A stretch of 64,000 nt of DNA from Clostridiales bacterium (GTDB taxonomy: Bacteria; Bacillota; Clostridia; Oscillospirales; Oscillospiraceae). The notes under the pieces are model-generated. The model was not told the DNA's origin. It was given only the letters and a program-made list of their open reading frames with translations, and did not search any database. A program made the position numbers and the translations under genes. The stretch is taken from contig JALFRA010000039.1 of NCBI GenBank assembly GCA_022785125.1, forward strand, positions 1-64,000, given 5' to 3'. This document shows positions 9,729 to 18,345 of the stretch, in pieces (position 1 is the first letter of the stretch; each line of letters starts with the position of its first letter).

Positions 9729-11021
9729 ATGACAGAAAACCAAGAGAAAAAAGCCATCAACCGGGCAGTGCTGGTGGGCCTCAACGCCCACTGCCTGTCC
9801 GAGGCGGAAAATGCCGACGATTCCTCCATGGAGGAACTGGCCGACCTGCTGGAGACAGCGGGCGGCGAGTGCGTGGGCACCGTGTTTCAGAATAAGGATA
9901 CCCCCGATCCCCGTACCTTCATCGGCGAGGGCAAGGTGGCGGAGGTAAAAGAGCTGGTGGACGCCATGGGGGCGGACATGGTTATCGTGGACAACCCCCT
10001 GTCTCCCTCCCAGCAGCGTGCCCTGTCCGAGGACCTGAAGGTGCAGGTGCTGGACCGGGCGGCCCTCATTCTGGATATCTTCGCCCAGCGGGCCCGCACC
10101 AAGGAGGGCCGCCTCCAGGTGGAGCTGGCCCAGTATCAGTATCTGCTGCCCCGTCTGCTGGGTATGTGGACCCATCTGGAGCGGCAGGAGGGCGCCATCG
10201 GCACCCGCGGCCCCGGCGAGACCCAGCTGGAGACCGACCGGCGGCACATCCGCCGAAAGATCCAGAAGCTGCGGGACGAGCTGGATCAGGTACGGCGGGT
10301 GCGCTCCACCCAGCGGGCCCGGCGGGAAAAGAACGAGGTGCCGGTGGTGGCCATCGTGGGCTACACCAACGCAGGCAAGTCCACCCTGCTCAACAAGCTG
10401 ACTGGGGCGGACATCCCCGCCAACAACCGGCTTTTTGATACCCTGGACACCACCACCCGCACCCTGGAGATCTCCGACACCTGTACGGTGCTCCTCAGCG
10501 ACACGGTAGGCTTCATCCGCAAGCTGCCCCACCATCTGGTGGAGGCCTTTAAGGCCACCCTGGAGGAGCTGTCCTATGCCGACCTGCTGCTCCACGTCAT
10601 CGACACCTCCAACCCGGAGTGGCGGGAGCAGGCCGAGGTGGTGGAGAAGCTGATCTGTGAGCTGGGGGCGGAGCAGACCCCCCGCATCGACGTGTTCAAC
10701 AAGATCGACCGCTGCCCCAGCGAGATTCTGCCCCACGGGGAGGACATCGTGTCCATCTCCGCCAAAACCGGACAGGGGCTGGACGAGCTTCTCGGCAAGA
10801 TCGGCGACCGGCTGGACACCGGTGCCCACCGGGTGGTGCTCCACATCCCCTACGATAAGGGCGGCATTGTGGACCTGCTCCACCGGGAGGCCAAGGTGGA
10901 GCGGGTAGACTACGGCGAGTCCATCGAGGTGGAGGCCGTGTGTACCCCCATCCAGCTGGGCCGACTGAAGGACTATATTGTGTCCGGCTGGACACCCCCC
11001 AAGGAGTTTTGGGAAGACTAG
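9729..11021 (+). CDS. hflX: Ribosome-associated GTPase HflX
   Basis: HflX is a translational GTPase that splits stalled 70S ribosomes under heat or antibiotic stress. The 430-aa protein has the N-terminal HflX domain, a central glycine-rich linker (GTRGPGETQLETDRR) and a Ras-like G domain with G1 GYTNAGKST (211-219), G3 DTVGF and an NKID-type G4. ATG 9729 follows GGAGG. The usual neighbour hfq is absent here. Confidence 0.96.
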   Translation: MTENQEKKAINRAVLVGLNAHCLSEAENADDSSMEELADLLETAGGECVGTVFQNKDTPDPRTFIGEGKVAEVKELVDAMGADMVIVDNPLSPSQQRALSEDLKVQVLDRAALILDIFAQRARTKEGRLQVELAQYQYLLPRLLGMWTHLERQEGAIGTRGPGETQLETDRRHIRRKIQKLRDELDQVRRVRSTQRARREKNEVPVVAIVGYTNAGKSTLLNKLTGADIPANNRLFDTLDTTTRTLEISDTCTVLLSDTVGFIRKLPHHLVEAFKATLEELSYADLLLHVIDTSNPEWREQAEVVEKLICELGAEQTPRIDVFNKIDRCPSEILPHGEDIVSISAKTGQGLDELLGKIGDRLDTGAHRVVLHIPYDKGGIVDLLHREAKVERVDYGESIEVEAVCTPIQLGRLKDYIVSGWTPPKEFWED

Positions 11022-11146
11022 GGCGCGGGCATTTTCTGCGGAAAATGCGTCGCTTCGCTTCAAACCGCGCCTTCCAGGGGGAACCAGTTCCCCCTAGATA
11101 CGCGCCGTAAACGGCGCGATACCCCCTCCGCTCTCCGAGGGGTTTT
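11022..11146. repeat. Multi-hairpin intergenic element ending in a terminator
   Basis: Four consecutive inverted repeats fill the hflX-GNAT gap. An outer stem 11022-11028/11065-11071 encloses an 8-bp hairpin (11029-11036/11041-11048). A 9-bp hairpin follows (11076-11084/11087-11095), then an 8-bp hairpin (11101-11108/11111-11118). The last, CCCCTC/GAGGGG (11123-11128/11137-11142), is followed by TTTT and should terminate hflX mRNA. The density of palindromes suggests a dispersed REP-like element. It encodes no protein. Confidence 0.6.
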
Positions 11147-11175
11147 AAATGTTTTCAATATGAGGAGGAACCGCT

Positions 11176-11709
11176 ATGCAGCCACTGGAAACCGAGCGCC
11201 TGCTGCTGCGACCCTTTACCGAGGAGGACGCGGCCGGTTTGTATGCCTATGCCAGCCACCCGGAGGTGGGCCCCTGGGCGGGGTGGAAGCCCCACGCCGA
11301 CGAGGCGGAGAGCTTACGGGTAATCCGGGAGATCTTCCTGCCCTCTGACACCCTGGCGGTGATCCGGAAGTCCGACGGGCGGCTCATCGGCTCCGCCGGG
11401 TTTGTGGGAAAGCACCGCACTGAGCTGGGTACCCCCAGCGAGGAGGTGGGCTACTCCCTGGCCCGGGACTGCTGGGGCCAGGGGCTGATCCCTGAGGCGG
11501 TGGAGGCCATCCTCCGCCATTCCTTTGCGGATCTGGGCTATACCGCCATCTGGGCCGCCTACTACGATGGCAACCGCAAATCCAAGCGGGTGATGCAGAA
11601 GTGCGGCATGACCTACCGCCTGTCCCGGGTGGAGCCGGTAGAGCAGCTCAATGAGACCCGCCTGGCCCACTACTTTGCCATCACCAGAAGGGAGTGGGAG
11701 GCCAGATGA
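11176..11709 (+). CDS. GNAT-family N-acetyltransferase (RimJ/RimL-like)
   Basis: A 177-aa acetyltransferase of the RimJ/L group, which acetylates protein N-termini or small amines using acetyl-CoA. The opening residues METERLLLRPF are typical, and YSLARDCWGQGLIPEA (about 91-107) is the acetyl-CoA-binding motif A region. ATG 11176 follows GAGGAGG. Its stop overlaps the next start by 4 nt (ATGA). Substrate unknown. Confidence 0.88.
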   Translation: MQPLETERLLLRPFTEEDAAGLYAYASHPEVGPWAGWKPHADEAESLRVIREIFLPSDTLAVIRKSDGRLIGSAGFVGKHRTELGTPSEEVGYSLARDCWGQGLIPEAVEAILRHSFADLGYTAIWAAYYDGNRKSKRVMQKCGMTYRLSRVEPVEQLNETRLAHYFAITRREWEAR

Positions 11710-12335
11710 CCGAATACTACATTCCCACCGCCCCCTCGGAGACCGAATTTGTGGAGAAGCGCTCCCGGTTCATCGGCCATGTCTGGCCGGTGGAGAGCGA
11801 GGAGGAGGCCCGTGAGTACATCGAGGCCATGAAGAAGAAGTATTACGACGCCCGCCACAACTGCTGGTGCTACCGTATCAAGGAGGGGGGCGTGGAGCGC
11901 TACTCCGACGACGGAGAGCCTCAGGGTACCGCCGGACAGCCCATGCTCAACGTGTTCCAGCGGGAGGAGGTCACCAATGTATGCTGTGTGGTGACCCGCT
12001 ACTTCGGCGGGGTGCTGCTGGGTGCGGGGGGCCTGGTGCGGGCCTATACTCAAAGCGCCAAGGACGCCCTGGACGCCGCCGGGATCTCGGTGGTGCGCCG
12101 GTGGGTGGAACTTGCGGTGAGTTGTCCCTACTCCTTTTTCGAGCGGGTGCGTCAGGAGGCCGAGGCCCAGGGGGGCGTGGTGGGAGAAATCGAGTACGCC
12201 GCCGACGTCACCGTCCATGTGCTGCTGCCGGAGGAGAACACCGAGGCCTTCGCCGCCCGACTTACCGAGCTGACTGCCGGAGGAGTGGCTCCCGTGACCT
12301 TGGGAGAAGCCTTCCGGGCAGTGCCCATCAAATAA
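11706..12335 (+). CDS. yigZ: YigZ/IMPACT family protein
   Basis: A 209-aa two-domain protein of the YigZ (UPF0029) family. The N-terminal IMPACT domain has the hallmark DDGEPQGTAGQP and GGVLLGAGGLVRAY segments, and a C-terminal DUF1949 ferredoxin-like domain follows. The family is linked to translation and stress control, and its biochemical role is unsettled. ATG 11706 overlaps the upstream stop and is preferred to GTG 11694. Confidence 0.92.
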   Translation: MTEYYIPTAPSETEFVEKRSRFIGHVWPVESEEEAREYIEAMKKKYYDARHNCWCYRIKEGGVERYSDDGEPQGTAGQPMLNVFQREEVTNVCCVVTRYFGGVLLGAGGLVRAYTQSAKDALDAAGISVVRRWVELAVSCPYSFFERVRQEAEAQGGVVGEIEYAADVTVHVLLPEENTEAFAARLTELTAGGVAPVTLGEAFRAVPIK

Positions 12336-12340
12336 AAGCA

Positions 12341-12375
12341 AAAGCGTCCCCACGGCAACGCCGTGGGGACGCTTT
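12341..12375. terminator. Bidirectional terminator between yigZ and modC
   Basis: A perfect 16-bp stem (12341-12356 with 12360-12375) around a 3-nt loop, with A/T-ended arms. It serves the converging yigZ (+) and modC (-) transcripts. Confidence 0.9.
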
Positions 12376-13434
12376 CTAATTACTGGTCAGCAGCAGGAGA
12401 TCTTTGGAGGGCAGTTCCAGCCACAGGGGATTATGGATGGCCAGAGCGGCCCAGCGGTCCTTCTCCAGCTCGATACGCAGCCGGGAAAAGCCCTGGCTGC
12501 CGCCGGGGGTGGACAGCATAACCACTGTGGAAAATACGTTCTCCACCACCTGCTCCACCCGGCAGGGCAGCCGGTTAGGGCCGGGCCCCTCCACGGGCCT
12601 GATGTAGTGGGCCCGGACGCCGATGTGGGTCAGCCCCTCCGGCAGCGGCTGGCCCGGGTCCAGGATGATTCCCCAGTCCAGAGCCTCTGCCTTGCCGTCC
12701 GCTGTGGCCTTGGCACGGGACACGTTCTTGCAGCCGGACAGCAGGCAGGCCGACAAGGTCCGGGGAGCCTCAAAGAGTTCATGTACCGGCATCATGGCCT
12801 GGGAGCGGCCATGATCCAGCACACATACCTGCTGACAGAGGTGCTGCACCTCATCCCGGTTATGGGTGACAAAGAGCACAGGCCCGGAGAAGGCAGAGAG
12901 AATGTCAGCCAGTTCCAGTTCCACCTGCCACTTCAGATAGCTGTCCAGAGCGGAGAAGGGCTCGTCCAGCAGCAGCACCTCCGGCTGGCTGGCCAGGATG
13001 CGGGCCAGGGCCACCCGCTGCTGCTGGCCACCGGACAACTGCCGGGGATATTTGCGCTCCTGCCCCTCCAGGTAGAAAGAGGAGATCAGACGGCTTACCG
13101 TTTCCTTCCGGGCGGCTTTGTCCTGCACGCCCACGGCGATGTTCTGCGCCACTGTCATGTTGGGGAAGAGGGCGTAATTCTGGAAGAGGTAGCCTACCCG
13201 CCGCTTCTGGGGGGGCAGGTCAATGCGGCGCTCCGAGTCGAAGAGTACCCTGTCGTCCAGTACAATGCGGCCCCGGTCGGGCTTCTCAATGCCGGCAATG
13301 CACTTGAGGGTAAGGCTCTTGCCGCAGCCGGAGGCACCCAGCAGGCCGGTGACCTGGCTGCTCTCCGTCTCAAAGGCGCAATCCAGCTGGAACTTGCCAA
13401 AATCCTTGTGGATATCCACCTGTAACCGCATCAT
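12376..13434 (-). CDS. modC: Molybdate ABC transporter ATP-binding protein
   Basis: A 352-aa ATPase that powers molybdate uptake with ModAB. Walker A GASGCGKS lies at residues 33-40, followed by the Q-loop, the signature [15 protein letters not shown], and Walker B LLLDEPFSALD. The C-terminal third resembles the TOBE/oxyanion-binding regulatory region of ModC. The start at 13434 overlaps the modB stop by 4 nt (ATGA); a second ATG follows at once at 13431. The frame is open another 49 codons upstream, but only inside modB. Confidence 0.94.
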   Translation of the reverse strand: MMRLQVDIHKDFGKFQLDCAFETESSQVTGLLGASGCGKSLTLKCIAGIEKPDRGRIVLDDRVLFDSERRIDLPPQKRRVGYLFQNYALFPNMTVAQNIAVGVQDKAARKETVSRLISSFYLEGQERKYPRQLSGGQQQRVALARILASQPEVLLLDEPFSALDSYLKWQVELELADILSAFSGPVLFVTHNRDEVQHLCQQVCVLDHGRSQAMMPVHELFEAPRTLSACLLSGCKNVSRAKATADGKAEALDWGIILDPGQPLPEGLTHIGVRAHYIRPVEGPGPNRLPCRVEQVVENVFSTVVMLSTPGGSQGFSRLRIELEKDRWAALAIHNPLWLELPSKDLLLLTSN

Positions 13435-14135
13435 TCCACCTCCCCGGAGACAGGAACGGCCCGGCGGCGGGGCCGGCGGTCTTTTTTCTCCAGCATATTG
13501 ACACACAGCAGCACCACGGCGGAGATGGCCAGGTTGATAAGCACCCACCGCATGGCCCCGGCATCGTCGCCGGTGCGCCACAGCTGGTACACCGTGGTGG
13601 AGATGGTAGCCGTCTTGCCGGGGGTGTACCCGGCGATCATGGCGGTGGCACCGTATTCACCCAGGGCCCGGGCGAAGGCCAGCACGGTGCCTGCGATGAT
13701 GCCCTGCTTGCAGTAGGGCATCATGACCCGCCAGAAGATCCAGGCGTTGGATTTGCCCAGGGTACGGGCGGCGTGGGCCAGAGTGACGTCAAAGGATTCG
13801 AAGGCGCCTCGTGCCGTGCGGTACATCAGGGGAAAGGCCACCACCGCCGAGGCAAAGATGGCCGAGTACCACACCATGGTCAGTCGCAGGTCAAAGACCT
13901 CCAGAAACCACAGCCCAACGGCCCGCTTGGGCCCCAGCAGCCGCAGCAGGAAATAGCCTACCACGGTGGGGGGGAGGACCAGGGGGAGGGTGAGCACCAC
14001 GTCCAGCACGCCCTTTACCAGCCGGGGCAGCTTGGCCACATAGTAGGCCGCCAGAATGCCCAGGAAGAAGATGAGCACAGTGGAAATGGCGGCAATGCGC
14101 AGGGAATTCAAAAGGGGATAGAGATCCAGAACCAA
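13431..14135 (-). CDS. modB: Molybdate ABC transporter permease
   Basis: A 234-aa membrane protein with about five helices and the BPD-transport EAA loop, here AARTLGKSNAWIFWRVMMP. It is the transmembrane channel for molybdate. No ATG is available near the N-terminus. A TTG at 14135 behind AAGGCAGG gives the usual ModB length and is the best start. The cysteine/arginine-rich tail KKDRRPRRRAVPVSGEVE is a minor variant. Confidence 0.93.
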   Translation of the reverse strand: MVLDLYPLLNSLRIAAISTVLIFFLGILAAYYVAKLPRLVKGVLDVVLTLPLVLPPTVVGYFLLRLLGPKRAVGLWFLEVFDLRLTMVWYSAIFASAVVAFPLMYRTARGAFESFDVTLAHAARTLGKSNAWIFWRVMMPYCKQGIIAGTVLAFARALGEYGATAMIAGYTPGKTATISTTVYQLWRTGDDAGAMRWVLINLAISAVVLLCVNMLEKKDRRPRRRAVPVSGEVE

Positions 14136-14155
14136 TCACCTGCCTTAAGATTAGA

Positions 14156-14186
14156 AAATGGGCCTGCCGCCGTGGCGGCAGGCCCT
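14156..14186 (-). terminator. Stem-loop between modA and modB
   Basis: A perfect 12-bp stem (14160-14171 with 14174-14185). On the - strand it is followed by ATTTTCTAA, so it partly terminates after modA. This arrangement usually raises binding-protein mRNA above that of the permease and ATPase. Confidence 0.75.
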
Positions 14187-14191
14187 CATGC

Positions 14192-15055
14192 TTACTGGAT
14201 CACGGTGAAGCCCACGCCCTCCAGCACGGCGATGGCGTCGGCGTCGGTGTGCAGATAGTCCAGGAAGGCCTGTGCGGCGGCCTGGCTGGCCTCGCTGCCG
14301 CCGCACTTCATGACGGCAGCGGGATAGATGACCTGATCACACATCTCGGCGGTGGCCTGATCCACCACGGTCAGCTCATAGGTAAAGGCGTCGGTGGCGT
14401 AGATGATGCCGCAGTCCACGGCCCCCTCCTTTACCTGATTGGCTACCTCAGACACGTTAGAGGCATAGGTCACCTTGCCGGCGTCCTCCAGAGCGGTGAT
14501 GTCGATGCCCAGAGTGTCCAGGATCTGGAGGGAGTAGGCTCCCACGGGCACGTCGTCGTTGCCCAGGCAGAGCAGGGACAGCTTGTCGCTGGCCAGATCG
14601 GAGAAGGACTGGATGTCCTTGGGGTTGTCGACAGGCACCGCCAGTACCACCTTGTTCTCCACGAAGTTGATGCGGGTGTCGGACTGCACGAAGTCCAGAC
14701 CCTGGTTGGTGCCAGTGGTATCGGCGCTGTCCAACTGATTCATCTGCTTCTGGGCGGCGGAGATAAACAGGTCGCACACCGCGCCCTCCTCGATCTGGGT
14801 CTTGAGGGTGCCGGAGGAGTCGAAGGTAAAGGTGAGCTTCACGTTGGGAGCCACCTCTTTGTACAGGTCGGCGATCTGGGTGAGGGTGGCCTCCATGGAG
14901 GCGGCGGCAAATACCACCACTTCAACCTCCTCGGTCTGGGCGGGGGTGTTGCTGTTTTGGGCGGGGCTCTGGGCAGCACCAGGATTGCCGCCGCCGCAGG
15001 CGGCCAGAGCCAGGCTCATGGACAAGGCCAGCAGAAGGGCAAGCACTTTTTTCAT
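14192..15055 (-). CDS. modA: Molybdate-binding lipoprotein
   Basis: A 287-aa ModA. The N-terminus MKKVLALLLALSMSLALAAC is a lipoprotein signal with a LAAC lipobox, so the protein is anchored outside the membrane. The mature part has the ModA features VFAAASMEATLTQIA and FDSSGTLKTQI, and a GIIYATDA strand. The ATG at 15055 is preceded by AAAGGAG, and the reading frame upstream of it is not signal-like. It delivers molybdate or tungstate to ModBC. Confidence 0.95.
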   Translation of the reverse strand: MKKVLALLLALSMSLALAACGGGNPGAAQSPAQNSNTPAQTEEVEVVVFAAASMEATLTQIADLYKEVAPNVKLTFTFDSSGTLKTQIEEGAVCDLFISAAQKQMNQLDSADTTGTNQGLDFVQSDTRINFVENKVVLAVPVDNPKDIQSFSDLASDKLSLLCLGNDDVPVGAYSLQILDTLGIDITALEDAGKVTYASNVSEVANQVKEGAVDCGIIYATDAFTYELTVVDQATAEMCDQVIYPAAVMKCGGSEASQAAAQAFLDYLHTDADAIAVLEGVGFTVIQ

Positions 15056-15166
15056 GTTGAAAACTCCTTTACAAATACGGTAGGCATATCCGTTTCCAGA
15101 TATACCCCGGCCCGCCGCCATGGCTTCCGCTTTAGGCGATACAGGCTCGAAGTGATGGGACAGGGA

Positions 15167-15379
15167 TCAGTCCTCCACAGCCACCATGACGGAAGTGGCT
15201 TTGATGACGGCGTAAGCAGTGCCGCCTACTTTCAGGCCAAGTTCCTGAATGGATGCCATGGAGATGGTGGAGGTAATGACATTGCCGCCGCCGATGTCGA
15301 TCTTGACAATGCCGTTGACAGCCCCCTCCTGAATGGATACCACGGTGCCTTTCAGCTGGTTTCTCGCGCTGAGTTTCAT
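15167..15379 (-). CDS. mop: Molbindin (Mop) molybdate/molybdopterin-binding protein
   Basis: A 70-aa single TOBE domain. It begins MKLSARNQLKGTV and carries the VKIDIGGGNVITSTIS and AYAVIKATSVMV strands of the Mop family. Molbindins form hexamers that store or buffer cytoplasmic molybdate. RBS AAGGAGG precedes the ATG. It lies between mogA and modA, in keeping with Mo homeostasis. Confidence 0.95.
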   Translation of the reverse strand: MKLSARNQLKGTVVSIQEGAVNGIVKIDIGGGNVITSTISMASIQELGLKVGGTAYAVIKATSVMVAVED

Positions 15380-15441
15380 TGTAGTCCTCCTTTCTTCTTT
15401 GGTCTTATTCCGGACTCCGGAAAACGGAGTGGGAACCGGGT

Positions 15442-15927
15442 TTATCGGGCGCAGTTATTGGCAGTACCCCTTAAAATCTCCAGACCGTGGGCCAGAGAGG
15501 GGAGAATAAACTCCAGGCACTCCCGCACCGCCTTGGGGCTGCCGGGCAGGTTGACCATGAGCGTCTGTTTGCGGATGCCCGCCGCCGCCCGGCTCAGCAT
15601 GGCCCGGGGAGTGATCTGGAGGGACTGCCACCGCATGGCCTCAGCAATGCCGGGGGCGGGGCGCTCAGTGACTGAAAGGGTGGCCTCTGGTGTGAGATCG
15701 GTGGGGGAGAAGCCGGTGCCGCCGGTGGTGAGGATCAGGTCGGCCAGGTCGTTGTCGCACAGCTGTTTTAACTCGCTGCCCAGAGGCTCCATGCCGTCGG
15801 GCAGCAGAGCGGTGTGGACCACCTCATAGCCTGCCGCCTCCACCATTTCCTGGATCATGGGACCGCTCTTGTCCTCCCGCTGTCCGGCATAGCCGGAGTC
15901 GCTGAGGGTGATGATGGCTACCCGCAT
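15442..15927 (-). CDS. mogA: Molybdopterin adenylyltransferase / MoaB-type protein
   Basis: A 161-aa MoCF-fold protein that adenylates molybdopterin before metal insertion by MoeA. Key motifs are ITLSDSG, DLILTTGGTGFSPTD (residues about 63-77) and the NLPGSPKA loop. AGGAGGGCTGAGT immediately upstream overlaps the end of the MOSC gene. Sequence alone does not separate MogA from MoaB, but the pairing with moeA supports the MogA role. Confidence 0.9.
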   Translation of the reverse strand: MRVAIITLSDSGYAGQREDKSGPMIQEMVEAAGYEVVHTALLPDGMEPLGSELKQLCDNDLADLILTTGGTGFSPTDLTPEATLSVTERPAPGIAEAMRWQSLQITPRAMLSRAAAGIRKQTLMVNLPGSPKAVRECLEFILPSLAHGLEILRGTANNCAR

Positions 15928-15929
15928 AC

Positions 15930-16367
15930 TCAGCCCTCCTCCATGATGGTGAGAGTATCGCCCACCGAGATGGTGCCCCCATGGAGCACCTTGGTAAACA
16001 CGCCCTCCCGGGGCATGATGCAGTCTCCCATGACCTTGTAGATCTCACAGTGGGCATGGCACTGTTTGCCCACCTGAGTCAGCTCCAGTACCACATCGTT
16101 GCACTGGAACTTGGTGCCGATGGGCAGGGCTTTGAAGTCGTAGCCCTCCACCACCAGGTTTTCCCCGAAAGCGCCGTCGTCCACCACGGCGCCTCTGGCC
16201 CGGAAGGCCTCTACCTGCTCGTGGGACAGGAGGGACACCTGCCGGTGCCACTTGCCGGCATGGGCATCCCCCTGGATGCCCCAGTCCTCCACAAACTGGG
16301 CGGAGCCCACATTCTTCTTCTGGGTGCCCTTCTGTTCACTGATACAGACAGCGATCACTTTGCCCAT
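15930..16367 (-). CDS. MOSC domain protein
   Basis: A 145-aa stand-alone MOSC domain. GKQCHAHCEIY and the following CIMPREGVFTKVLHGG contain the conserved cysteines near residues 102-120. MOSC proteins bind molybdenum cofactor or transfer sulfur in Moco sulfuration. ATG 16367 has GGAGG 8 nt upstream; an in-frame TTG at 16382 is less likely. It lies 4 nt after moaA and 2 nt before mogA. Confidence 0.9.
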   Translation of the reverse strand: MGKVIAVCISEQKGTQKKNVGSAQFVEDWGIQGDAHAGKWHRQVSLLSHEQVEAFRARGAVVDDGAFGENLVVEGYDFKALPIGTKFQCNDVVLELTQVGKQCHAHCEIYKVMGDCIMPREGVFTKVLHGGTISVGDTLTIMEEG

Positions 16368-16371
16368 GGTC

Positions 16372-17346
16372 TTATCCTCCAATTTGATTCATATTGCGCC
16401 CTTCGTCCCGCTCCTGCCTGTCTCCGCCGAAGTGATGGCTGGCGGGTTTATGGCCGATGGCGTCGATCATGGCCTGGAGAAGGGCGGCATCGTCTGCTCC
16501 AGCGTCCAGCAGGGCCTTCAGGTCCACCCCGTGGTCGTATTGCAGACAGGTCTTAAGAAAACCGGTGGCGGTGAGCCGCACCCGGTTGCAGCTTTGACAG
16601 AACTGGTGGGAAACCGCGCTGATGAAGCCCACCTTGCCTTGGAAGCCGGGGAAGGTCACATTCCGGCTGGGACCGCCCAGAGCATCAGAGGGGCAGGGAA
16701 GGGCGGGGCCGAAGGCGGCCTCCAGCTGCTGCAGCACCTCCTCCTCGGTGCGGCGGATGAGGGTGTCCCCCAGGCCAATGGGCATCAGCTCAATGAAGCG
16801 AACGCTCAGGTCCCGGTCCTTGGCCAGGGCGGCCAGAGGGACCAGCTGGGCGTCATTGCCGCCGGAGGGGACGCAGTTGACCTTAACGGTGAGGCCCGGC
16901 GCGGCCAGGGCGGCCTCCAGCCCCTCCAGGGCCCGGGGCAGCTCGTCCCTACGGGTAAGAGAGGCAAACTGGGCCCGGTCCAGAGTGTCCAGACTGAGAT
17001 TGACTCCGTCCAGCCCAGCCTTCAAAAGGCCGGGCAACTGGTCGGCCAGCAGCACCCCGTTGGTGGTGAGGCTGACGGTGCGGATACCGTCGATGGCCTT
17101 CAACTCTTTCACCAGACTGGCCAGGCCCTTGCGGACCAGAGGCTCGCCGCCGGTGAGGCGCACCTTTTCCACGCCCAGAGAGGCGGCCAGACGCACCAGA
17201 CGGATGATCTGTTCATAGGAGAGGATGGCGCTGTGGTCCACCCACTCTACGCCCTCCTCGGGCATACAGTAGCGGCAGCGCAGATTGCACCGGTCGGTGA
17301 CCGACACCCGCAGATAGCGGATGTTTCGTCCAAATTGGTCAAGCAT
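16372..17346 (-). CDS. moaA: GTP 3',8-cyclase (MoaA)
   Basis: The radical-SAM enzyme that starts molybdenum cofactor synthesis from GTP, with MoaC. In this 324-aa form the SAM cluster is C20-x3-C24-x2-C27, RLTGGEPLVR is present, the second cluster motif is CQSCNRVRLTATGFLKTC, and the protein ends in the catalytically important Gly-Gly. Of two candidate ATGs, 17346 has the correct 9-nt spacing from AAAGGAGG. It overlaps mobB by 8 nt. Confidence 0.96.
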   Translation of the reverse strand: MLDQFGRNIRYLRVSVTDRCNLRCRYCMPEEGVEWVDHSAILSYEQIIRLVRLAASLGVEKVRLTGGEPLVRKGLASLVKELKAIDGIRTVSLTTNGVLLADQLPGLLKAGLDGVNLSLDTLDRAQFASLTRRDELPRALEGLEAALAAPGLTVKVNCVPSGGNDAQLVPLAALAKDRDLSVRFIELMPIGLGDTLIRRTEEEVLQQLEAAFGPALPCPSDALGGPSRNVTFPGFQGKVGFISAVSHQFCQSCNRVRLTATGFLKTCLQYDHGVDLKALLDAGADDAALLQAMIDAIGHKPASHHFGGDRQERDEGRNMNQIGG

Positions 17347-17848
17347 GGCCGCCATCCTCCTTTACCAGACGGAGCAGAAAACGGGCCGCCTCATCGGGCT
17401 GATCCAGGGGAAGAACCGGCACGCCGGGTACCCCCAGGGGCAGATCGGTAACCAGGGCCAGCAGGGTAACCGGGTCGGACACCGGCTCTTCCGAATTGCC
17501 CTTACGCACGACCTCCAGCTTGGGCCAGCCGGTATGCTTGAAGCCCTCCAGCAGGATCAGATCTGCTTCAGGGAATTGCGTGATGAGGAAGTCCTCTGTT
17601 ACGGGCTGCTTCTTCACAATCTTAAACTTTTCCCCGTCAAAGATGGCGGTGCCTGCCGCTCCAGCGGCCATAAAACGGCCGGTATCGGTGCCGGGCGGGT
17701 CTGCGTCGAAGGAGTGGCCGTCGTGTTTGACCACTGCCACGGTGAGGCCCGACTCCTCCAGCAGAGGGAGCATGGCTTCAATGAGGGTGGTTTTGCCGGA
17801 GTTTTTTACCCCGGACACCGCCACCACCAGGGGATTAGCCACGGTCAT
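17339..17848 (-). CDS. mobB: Molybdopterin-guanine dinucleotide biosynthesis protein B
   Basis: A 169-aa GTP-binding P-loop protein. [19 protein letters not shown] has its Walker A at residues 13-21, and [16 protein letters not shown] is the typical MobB segment. MobB assists attachment of GMP to Moco. The start at 17848 lies within the last codons of moaC (14-nt overlap). The open frame upstream of it is only moaC read out of frame. No mobA is present in the window. Confidence 0.93.
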   Translation of the reverse strand: MTVANPLVVAVSGVKNSGKTTLIEAMLPLLEESGLTVAVVKHDGHSFDADPPGTDTGRFMAAGAAGTAIFDGEKFKIVKKQPVTEDFLITQFPEADLILLEGFKHTGWPKLEVVRKGNSEEPVSDPVTLLALVTDLPLGVPGVPVLPLDQPDEAARFLLRLVKEDGGHA

Positions 17849-18314
17849 ACACCCCCGACTTGCCGCCCTCCTTGTGGACCAGGTGGATGTCGCCCAGCTC
17901 CATCCCCTTGTCGATGGCCTTACACATATCGTAGATGGTAAGCAGGGCCACAGAGACGCCGGTGAGGGCTTCCATTTCCACTCCGGTCTTGCCGGAGAGC
18001 TTGACGGTGCAGGTGGCACGCACGGCGCAGGCCTCCTCCAGAATTTCAAAATCCACCGACAGATGGCTGAGCAGCAGGGGGTGGCACAGGGGGATCAGCT
18101 CCCAGGTGCGTTTGGCTGCCATGATACCCGCCACCCGGGCCACACCCAGCACGTCGCCCTTGGCGGCGGTGCGGCCGGTGATAGCCGCCAGAATGGGCGG
18201 GGTGACCTTGATGGTACCCTCGGCTACCGCCGTGCGATAGGTGGGTTCTTTGCCGGTTACATCTACCATAATGGCATTACCGGCCTCGTCAAAATGATTG
18301 AAAGCAGGTTCCAT
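17835..18314 (-). CDS. moaC: Cyclic pyranopterin monophosphate synthase
   Basis: A 159-aa MoaC, which converts the MoaA product to cPMP. The conserved motifs [24 protein letters not shown] and [19 protein letters not shown] are all present. RBS TAGGAGG precedes the ATG by 5 nt. Confidence 0.97.
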   Translation of the reverse strand: MEPAFNHFDEAGNAIMVDVTGKEPTYRTAVAEGTIKVTPPILAAITGRTAAKGDVLGVARVAGIMAAKRTWELIPLCHPLLLSHLSVDFEILEEACAVRATCTVKLSGKTGVEMEALTGVSVALLTIYDMCKAIDKGMELGDIHLVHKEGGKSGVYDRG

Positions 18315-18345
18315 AATAACCTCCTATAGAATCGATATGAGTCGG

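Noticed and set aside
9657..11063. 468-codon open frame on the - strand opposite hflX
   Set aside because: An antisense shadow produced by high GC at third positions. hflX on the + strand has full domain matches and a ribosome site.
14249..15829. 526-codon + strand frame across modA, mop and mogA
   Set aside because: It runs opposite three well-supported genes, and its Gly/His/Leu-rich low-complexity translation is typical of antisense frames.
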